DNA from: Bacteroidales bacterium
Lineage (GTDB): Bacteria > Bacteroidota > Bacteroidia > Bacteroidales > UBA12481
Length of the DNA stretch: 17,483 bases
Assembly (NCBI GenBank): GCA_028707745.1
Contig: JAQWAJ010000002.1
Coordinates: forward strand, 1-17,483
Reading direction: 5' to 3'
In this document: piece by piece, positions 12,925 to 17,483 of the stretch
Numbering within the stretch: position 1 is the stretch's first letter
How the letters are laid out: every line of letters starts with the position of its first letter
Position numbers and translations under genes: made by a program
Notes under the pieces: model-generated
Database searches by the model: none
Told to the model about the DNA's origin: nothing
Seen by the model: the letters and a program-made list of their open reading frames with translations, nothing else

Positions 12925-14138
12925 TCTCCCCGGTCGAAACATGGGTGGCACAAACAACAGGCCTTACTGGGAATCTCAACCCGGAGACGCTCCATCATTG
13001 GCAATTGGATAAGCTTAAAGAACAGATCAGACACGCTGCTGAAAACAGCCGGTTTTACCGCGATAGACTCAGTGTAAGTACGAATCTCACCGACCTTCCA
13101 TTCACTTTTCCCGAGGATATCTGTGATCCATTGGCCTTTTTAGCGATCCCACAAAGTTCTGTTGCCAGGATCACCACACTTGCCACTTCCGGCACCACCG
13201 GTGAGAAAAAACGCATCTTCTTCTCCGAAAGCGACCTTAAGCGGACCATTGATTTTTTTGCCGCAGGCATGAGTACCCTGGTTCACGAGGGCCAAAAGGC
13301 GCTGATTCTCATCTCCGACGAAACGGAAAACAGTTTGGGAAGTCTGCTGAAAACCGCTCTTTCAGGAATTGGAGTATCAGCACAGATTTTGGGTCCTATT
13401 CGAAACGCACAAGAGGCCATCGATGCGGCAATAGGGTTCGATTGCCTGATCGGGATGCCGGCAGAAATTCTATACATGAGCCGGACAGAGCCTGATTTGC
13501 GCCCATCCAGCATTTTGCTCACGGCTGATTATGTACCTCAATGTATAATCACCGGTATCTCAAAAACCTGGAAATGCCAGGTGTTCACTCACTATGGCCT
13601 CACCGAAGTTGGTTTTGGCTGCGCGGTTGACTGTAACCAGCACGCCGGTCACCATTTGCGCGATGCCGATCTGATCATGGAGATCATTGATCCTGAAACC
13701 GGCAAACCGGTTGATTCAGGCCAACGCGGCGAGATCGTGATCACCACCCTCAGCAATGAGGCGATGCCACTGATCCGTTACCGGACCGGCGATATCTCAA
13801 GGCTGATCACTGAGCCATGCGGGTGTGGCGGATTGCTTCATACGCTGGGCAGGATCGAAGGCAGATATGGGAGCGCCATAACGCAGGCAAACGGAAAATC
13901 CTTCAGCATTCATCAGCTCGACGAAATGATCTTTGCCGATCCCGGGGTCCGTGGATATCAGGCTATGCTCGAAAGCCATGGCGGACCTGATCTTTTAAAC
14001 CTCACCATCGAAACGAACAGCACTTTTGATCTCTCTTTATTGGCAGGGCACCTGCCCCCGGATCTTAAAATCAGGATTAACCTTGATAAATCAGACCCAT
14101 TCAGGCAGCGGGGGAAAAGGATAATCCATATTGACTGA
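12921..14138 (+). CDS. PaaK-like AMP-dependent adenylating enzyme / CoA ligase (DVU_1553-like)
   Basis: From the ATG at 12921 the protein is 405 residues, slightly shorter than phenylacetate-CoA ligases (about 430). It has the adenylation-family P-loop TSGTTGEKK at 89-97, the YGLTE motif at 225-229, the hinge-region motif RYRTGD at 286-291, a CGCGG cluster just after, and a C-terminal RGKRIIHID that may carry the catalytic Lys. Such enzymes adenylate a carboxylate and then usually form a CoA thioester. The N-terminal segment LKEQIRHAAENSRFYRDRL is typical of PaaK. It could activate the carboxylic acid made by the molybdenum hydroxylase, or a carboxylate on a cofactor precursor; the sequence does not tell which. 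It follows the methyltransferase by ATGA overlap and precedes XdhC by 39 bp. Confidence 0.83.
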   Translation: MISPVETWVAQTTGLTGNLNPETLHHWQLDKLKEQIRHAAENSRFYRDRLSVSTNLTDLPFTFPEDICDPLAFLAIPQSSVARITTLATSGTTGEKKRIFFSESDLKRTIDFFAAGMSTLVHEGQKALILISDETENSLGSLLKTALSGIGVSAQILGPIRNAQEAIDAAIGFDCLIGMPAEILYMSRTEPDLRPSSILLTADYVPQCIITGISKTWKCQVFTHYGLTEVGFGCAVDCNQHAGHHLRDADLIMEIIDPETGKPVDSGQRGEIVITTLSNEAMPLIRYRTGDISRLITEPCGCGGLLHTLGRIEGRYGSAITQANGKSFSIHQLDEMIFADPGVRGYQAMLESHGGPDLLNLTIETNSTFDLSLLAGHLPPDLKIRINLDKSDPFRQRGKRIIHID

Positions 14139-14177
14139 TATAAACTATTTTTGTGATTGATAAATCAGAACAGACAA

Positions 14178-15242
14178 ATGAAAAATATCTATTTACAAAT
14201 AGCCGGCACACTACCTGAAAAATCGGGGCTCGTACTGGCAACTGTTACAGGAACACAGGGATCAACCCCTCAGAAACCCGGAAGCTCAGCGCTGTTTGAA
14301 AGTAGTGCTCTGATTGCAGGTACTGTCGGAGGCGGAATTGTCGAAAGCGAAGTACAGAAGTTCGCGGGTAAATGTGCAGTAACTAAAAAATCTGTATACC
14401 GCACCTACAATATGGACAGCGATGTTACATCCGGGGAATGCCCTGTTTGCGGAGGTTTAATATCGATATTGATCGATGCCTACCCGCTCAGCAGCCGGGA
14501 TGTGTTCGGTAAAATGCAGGACAGTCTGGAATCGGGGATTCCCGGAGTTCTCATTACCGGAATCACCCCGGTCGGAGATTCCGAAGTAACCATCAGCCGT
14601 TACTGGGCAACCGGAGAATCTGACGCGTTCCTGCCCGACCAGTTTAAGGAGACTATCATCCAGGAGGTCCAGGGAATGCTCTCCGCCCGAACAGGCTATC
14701 AGGAGCTCAATCTGAGGCTGCCGGGTGAAAAGGTCAGTACCAAATTCTTTCTGGAACCGGTATTCCCGCTACCGCGACTGGTCATCGCCGGAGCAGGGCA
14801 CGTAGGAAGGGCGCTTTCGCATGCCGGAAAGTTGCTGGATTTTGAAGTCATCGTAATCGATGACCGCGAAGAGTTCGCCAACCCGCACAATCTGCCGGAT
14901 GCCGACCACATCATTCTTCACGACATTACGGAGTCGATGCGGGAAATCAGGAAAGATATCAATACCTATATCGTCATTGTCACCCGTGGCCACAGTCATG
15001 ATGCCGATGCCCTGCGGCAGTGTATCCGGTCGGAAGCCGGATATATCGGTATGATGGGCAGCAAAAGCAAGGTCGCCAAGGTGCATGACGACTTCATCCG
15101 GAATAATTGGGCCACAGAAGAAGAGTGGCAGAAAGTATATACCCCGGTTGGCCTCGCTATCGGATCGACCACCGTTGAGGAGATTGCGGTAAGCATCGCC
15201 GCACAGCTGATCCAGCGTAGGAGTGCAAACCTCAAAAGATGA
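14178..15242 (+). CDS. xdhC: XdhC-family molybdenum enzyme maturation factor
   Basis: I use the ATG at 14178 (354 residues); a TTG seven codons earlier is possible but adds nothing conserved. The N-terminal CoxI/XdhC domain shows ATVTGTQGSTPQKPGSSALF, GTVGGGIVESEV and ECPVCGG (Cys88, Cys91). The C-terminal XdhC domain is a Rossmann fold with VIAGAGHVGRAL (Gly205 to Gly210), VIDDRE, TRGHSHDADAL and YIGMMGSKSKV. XdhC proteins bind molybdenum cofactor, promote its sulfuration and deliver it to xanthine-oxidase-family enzymes, which fits the molybdenum hydroxylase at the start of this operon. Its end overlaps the start of the nucleotidyltransferase gene as ATGA, which suggests the two products act in one step of cofactor loading. 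No other target enzyme is in the window. Confidence 0.92.
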   Translation: MKNIYLQIAGTLPEKSGLVLATVTGTQGSTPQKPGSSALFESSALIAGTVGGGIVESEVQKFAGKCAVTKKSVYRTYNMDSDVTSGECPVCGGLISILIDAYPLSSRDVFGKMQDSLESGIPGVLITGITPVGDSEVTISRYWATGESDAFLPDQFKETIIQEVQGMLSARTGYQELNLRLPGEKVSTKFFLEPVFPLPRLVIAGAGHVGRALSHAGKLLDFEVIVIDDREEFANPHNLPDADHIILHDITESMREIRKDINTYIVIVTRGHSHDADALRQCIRSEAGYIGMMGSKSKVAKVHDDFIRNNWATEEEWQKVYTPVGLAIGSTTVEEIAVSIAAQLIQRRSANLKR

Positions 15243-15862
15243 CGGGAATCTGGGCAATAGTACTGGCAGCCGGCGAGTCCCGTAGAATGGGCTCGCCGAA
15301 GATGATATTGCCCTACGAAGGGAAAACCATCATTGAGCGGGTTCTCGATAACATACTCGTGTCTGATGTTGATCAGGTGGTGACTATTCTGGGCTGTTAT
15401 CGGGAGGAAATTCTGAAAATAACCGGCAACTATCCTGTAAAGCATTTTTATAACAGCAATTACAAAGAGGGTATGTTTACCTCCGTACAATGTGGGTTTC
15501 GATTTTTGCCTGATGATTTTCGTGCTGTCATTCTCTTTCTGGGCGATCAGCCCATGGCTGAAACTGCTGTGATCAACCGTCTGATCAACGCTTTTGGTGA
15601 ATCTGACAAGGGCATTGCGATTCCCGTTTTTGATAATAAGCGCGGCCATCCGCTTCTGGTCAGCTCAAAATACCGGAATGAAATTATCACGCTCGATGAA
15701 CCCGATGGTATGCGTGGTTTTCTCAGAAATCATCCTGACGACATACTGGAGGTTGAAACGGTGAATCCATCGATTTTAAAAGACATCGACACCCGGGAAG
15801 AGTATCTCAGGGAAATCTCAGAACACGATCTTCATTCCAACCCCACCGGGAGCAGCACATAA
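15239..15862 (+). CDS. mocA: MobA/MocA-like molybdopterin nucleotidyltransferase
   Basis: This 207-residue protein has the GT-A nucleotidyltransferase signature AIVLAAGESRRMGSPKMILPYEGK near its N terminus, GMFTSVQCGF, the metal-binding LGDQPM at 101-106 and RGHPLLVS. This layout fits MocA-type enzymes, which add CMP to molybdopterin for xanthine-oxidase-family proteins (as in D. gigas MOP), better than the GMP-adding MobA; CTP specificity is inference. It closes the operon, coupled to XdhC by an ATGA overlap. Its last 45 bp overlap the end of the convergent gene on the minus strand, and the final ~10 residues (HSNPTGSST) are not conserved-looking. From memory the Desulfovibrio counterpart is DVU_1551. 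I see no terminator hairpin after the stop. Confidence 0.88.
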   Translation: MTGIWAIVLAAGESRRMGSPKMILPYEGKTIIERVLDNILVSDVDQVVTILGCYREEILKITGNYPVKHFYNSNYKEGMFTSVQCGFRFLPDDFRAVILFLGDQPMAETAVINRLINAFGESDKGIAIPVFDNKRGHPLLVSSKYRNEIITLDEPDGMRGFLRNHPDDILEVETVNPSILKDIDTREEYLREISEHDLHSNPTGSST

Positions 15863-16546
15863 GTAAACTTCCGGACGAGGTTTGTAACCGGCGGTCATGA
15901 TACCGGGATTATATTTCCGGCAATAGGCTTCATAATTCTTCATGGAACGGGTCGGCTGGGTCCAGATCTGAACTTCGGAGATCACCGTGTTCATCGCCAG
16001 ATTCCCCACCCCTGCCCAGATTGAACGGTTGAAGCCAAGCCACGTAATCAGTCCGCTGCTCAAATTTACAGCACCATACAAGGCATGGGCCTTCCACGAC
16101 TTCCCTAACTTTTCCGTTTCAGCACTTTTCTTCAGATACTCTTCGGCAACAGCCAGTTTTGCCAGACGCTCCCCGCAGGTTGATTCGGGCAAATTGATGA
16201 GCAATTCAGCCTGCCGGCCCGGGTGCAAAGGTGCGATCAGCTGCCCCACAGCCCCCAGAGCAGTGGTCGCAGCTCCCAGAGCCATATCCTGCTGGGTGCT
16301 TTTATCGTCACTCATCATGCTTACGGCACCCTGTCCGACCGTTGCAGCGCTGTACCCCCCTAACCAGCCGTACCACCAACGATCGGTATTTATTTTGTCC
16401 TGCTGCAGCATTGTCTGGATGCATTGAATACGCTCCTTCACCAACGAGTCTGGCATCACATCCTGTGCCGGGAGTTTAATCGATAAACAAATGAATATGA
16501 ATAGGATAGATATACATCCAATCAAATTTCTTCTTTGATCAGTCAT
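15818..16546 (-). CDS. Secreted hypothetical protein
   Basis: I do not recognise this family. The 242-residue protein starts with a signal-peptide-like N terminus: MTDQRRN, then a hydrophobic core ISILFIFICLSI and a possible cleavage site after LPAQ. The first part of the mature protein is Gly/Ala-rich (WWYGWLGGYSAATVGQGAV and ALGAATTALGAVGQLIA), so it may contain one or two membrane-inserting helices. A charged helical segment with AEEYLKKSAETEKLGKSWKAH follows, then a second hydrophobic stretch around GLITWLGFNRSIWAGVGNLA. It ends in VGMKIVF, a terminal aromatic compatible with, but not proof of, an outer-membrane protein. Codon-frame continuity over 700 bp and the signal peptide support it being real. 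It overlaps the end of the nucleotidyltransferase gene by 45 bp, tail to tail. Confidence 0.65.
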   Translation of the reverse strand: MTDQRRNLIGCISILFIFICLSIKLPAQDVMPDSLVKERIQCIQTMLQQDKINTDRWWYGWLGGYSAATVGQGAVSMMSDDKSTQQDMALGAATTALGAVGQLIAPLHPGRQAELLINLPESTCGERLAKLAVAEEYLKKSAETEKLGKSWKAHALYGAVNLSSGLITWLGFNRSIWAGVGNLAMNTVISEVQIWTQPTRSMKNYEAYCRKYNPGIMTAGYKPRPEVYLCAAPGGVGMKIVF

Positions 16547-16603
16547 AGGGATCAGATCTTTGGTCAGGCAGTAAAAACGCTATAAGGATACAACATTTTA
16601 GGC

Positions 16604-16611
16604 TATCTTTG
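16604..16611 (+). promoter_or_regulatory. Candidate Bacteroidota -7 box for the HATPase-GNAT gene
   Basis: TATCTTTG matches TAnnTTTG exactly and lies 35 bp before the ATG at 16647, a normal leader length. No good TTG is found at the -33 position. The 100-bp divergent gap to the secreted protein gene shows no clear promoter on the other strand. Confidence 0.45.
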
Positions 16612-16646
16612 ATTGTAAGCTTCTAAATTCTGATCATCCACAACCG

Positions 16647-17345
16647 ATGGAAAACAACGAATCGATCAAAATGACCTTCCCGAATAAGCTCGGTTATTCA
16701 TTAATGGTTCAGCTGTTTGTCAGGGAAATCGCCAAAACGGTAGGTTTTTACGGTAAAGAGCTGAACGAGATAGACATTGCTGTGGAGGAGTCCGTTTCCA
16801 ATGTCATGGCTTATGCCCATGATGAAGAGAATCCCACTTTCGATATCATCTGCGAGAAGATTCCCGGAGGATTAAAGATTACCGTGAAAGACAAGGGTAT
16901 TCCATTTGATGCGGAGAACATCCGGAAATATGAGCTCTCCCGAAATCTCGACGAGCTGCCGACCAAAGGATTGGGCATCTATCTGATTCAAAAAATGATG
17001 AATGAGCTCACCTTCCGCAACCTCGGAAAAGAGGGTAAAGAAACGGTCATGATCAAGTTTCTTGCTCATCCTGCCATCGAGGTGGAGGAGGAAGAAATCG
17101 TGAAAGAAGATGAAACTCCGGTACCAGTTGCCGGGAAGATTGATTATGAAGTGAGAGCCCTTCAGGAGGAAGAGGCCATCGAAGTTTCGCGATGTGCCTA
17201 CAAAACTCATGGGTACACCTTTTTCGATGATCATATTTACTACCCCGAACGGCTGGTTGAACTGAACCGGACCTCCACGATGATATCCGCCGTGGCCGTT
17301 ACCAAGGACAACATCTTCATGGGCCATGCGGCGCTGTTGTATTAA
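16647..17345 (+). CDS. RsbW-like HATPase fused to a GNAT domain, cut by an in-frame stop
   Basis: The first ~135 residues are an RsbW/anti-sigma-type histidine-kinase-like ATPase: the N box with EESVSNVMAYAH (Asn52), the G1 box DKGIPFD (82-88) and the G2 box KGLGIYLIQKMM (107 onward). A short acidic linker (VEEEEIVKED) leads into the start of a GNAT-like acetyltransferase domain from about residue 165, ending at GHAALLY. The frame then meets TAA at 17343-17345, but the same frame continues downstream with clear GNAT sequence to the window edge. I therefore read the gene as a longer HATPase-GNAT protein with a nonsense mutation or a base-call error. The 232-residue product would still keep the whole ATPase domain. 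HATPases of this kind usually bind anti-anti-sigma factors or act as stress-signalling kinases; no partner gene is visible here. Confidence 0.75.
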   Translation: MENNESIKMTFPNKLGYSLMVQLFVREIAKTVGFYGKELNEIDIAVEESVSNVMAYAHDEENPTFDIICEKIPGGLKITVKDKGIPFDAENIRKYELSRNLDELPTKGLGIYLIQKMMNELTFRNLGKEGKETVMIKFLAHPAIEVEEEEIVKEDETPVPVAGKIDYEVRALQEEEAIEVSRCAYKTHGYTFFDDHIYYPERLVELNRTSTMISAVAVTKDNIFMGHAALLY

Positions 17346-17483
17346 TACCCTGACGACACTATCGCAGAGCTCACCTTTATTTTCGTCAATGTTGAATACC
17401 GCGGTCAGGGCGCTCTGAACCGCCTGGGTGATTTTCTGTTCAACGTACCGAAAAGCCGCAAACTCACAGAGATATACGACTAT
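17346..17483 (+). pseudogene. Continuation of the GNAT domain after the in-frame TAA, running off the window
   Basis: Starting directly after the TAA and in the same frame, 46 codons read without a stop to the window end: YPDDTIAELTFIFVNVEYRG, then QGALNRLGDFLFNVPKSRKL and TEIYDY. The VEYRGQGALNRLGDFL part fits GNAT motif A, which binds acetyl-CoA. No ATG start lies in this stretch, so independent translation is unlikely. The codons on both sides of the stop align as one protein without any frame change, so a point substitution or sequencing error explains it better than an indel. Confidence 0.7.

Noticed and set aside
14996..15649. 217-residue antisense frame over xdhC and the nucleotidyltransferase gene
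   Set aside because: Both plus-strand genes have complete family motifs here; the antisense frame has none.
17336..17360. Frameshift as the cause of the interrupted GNAT domain
   Set aside because: The reading frame is the same before and after the TAA, so no base needs to be inserted or deleted.
1..17483. CRISPR arrays, tRNA or rRNA genes, riboswitches, intact insertion sequences
   Set aside because: I saw no regularly spaced repeats, no tRNA or rRNA signatures, no transposase and no structured leader that I could support.

Overview
The window looks like a piece of an anaerobic Bacteroidota chromosome. The evidence is promoter-like boxes matching the Bacteroidota -7 element TAnnTTTG (for example minus-strand TATATTTG at 4979-4986), mostly weak Shine-Dalgarno sites, an ALDH7-type aldehyde dehydrogenase, and scattered copies of a 'GTCATTCCGA...GGAATCT' repeat of a kind I recall from Bacteroidota genomes. 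Enzymes built on iron-sulfur clusters, radical SAM and molybdenum point to an anaerobe. No rRNA, tRNA, CRISPR array or intact mobile element is visible.

Layout. Positions 1-836 hold no convincing gene, only repeat copies, a GC-rich hairpin and possible gene remnants. An ALDH7-like gene (837-2378) follows and converges on a two-gene minus-strand operon: a DUF4213/DUF364 putative metal-chelation protein (4129-4932) and a membrane protein fused to a THEP1-like NTPase (2388-4103). A 241-bp divergent region (4933-5173) separates these from a compact nine-gene plus-strand operon (5174-15862). A convergent gene for a secreted hypothetical protein (15818-16546) overlaps the operon's last gene by 45 bp. 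The window ends in an HATPase-GNAT gene interrupted by an in-frame TAA (16647 to the edge).

The core is the 5174-15862 operon, built around a MOP-type molybdenum hydroxylase with two [2Fe-2S] clusters, a molybdopterin domain and no FAD domain. Around it are a C_GCAxxG_C_C redox protein; a flavin/iron-sulfur protein with two HdrB-type CCG domains that appears to lack the NAD(P) domain; a 64-residue double-CxxC protein; a radical SAM enzyme with an N-terminal zinc ribbon; a class I methyltransferase; a PaaK-like adenylating enzyme; an XdhC maturation factor; and a MobA/MocA-like nucleotidyltransferase. Spacing is tight, with three ATGA overlaps. From memory, the same families surround the aldehyde oxidoreductase DVU_1559 of Desulfovibrio vulgaris (about DVU_1551-DVU_1559), so the cluster is conserved but its chemistry is, as far as I know, unestablished.

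My working model is inference. XdhC and the nucleotidyltransferase prepare the molybdenum cofactor. The hydroxylase oxidises an aldehyde or heterocycle and passes electrons to the flavin/CCG protein. The radical SAM enzyme, methyltransferase and adenylating enzyme either tailor a cofactor or act in the substrate pathway. The divergent DUF364 and THEP1-fusion genes may supply a metal or cofactor precursor.
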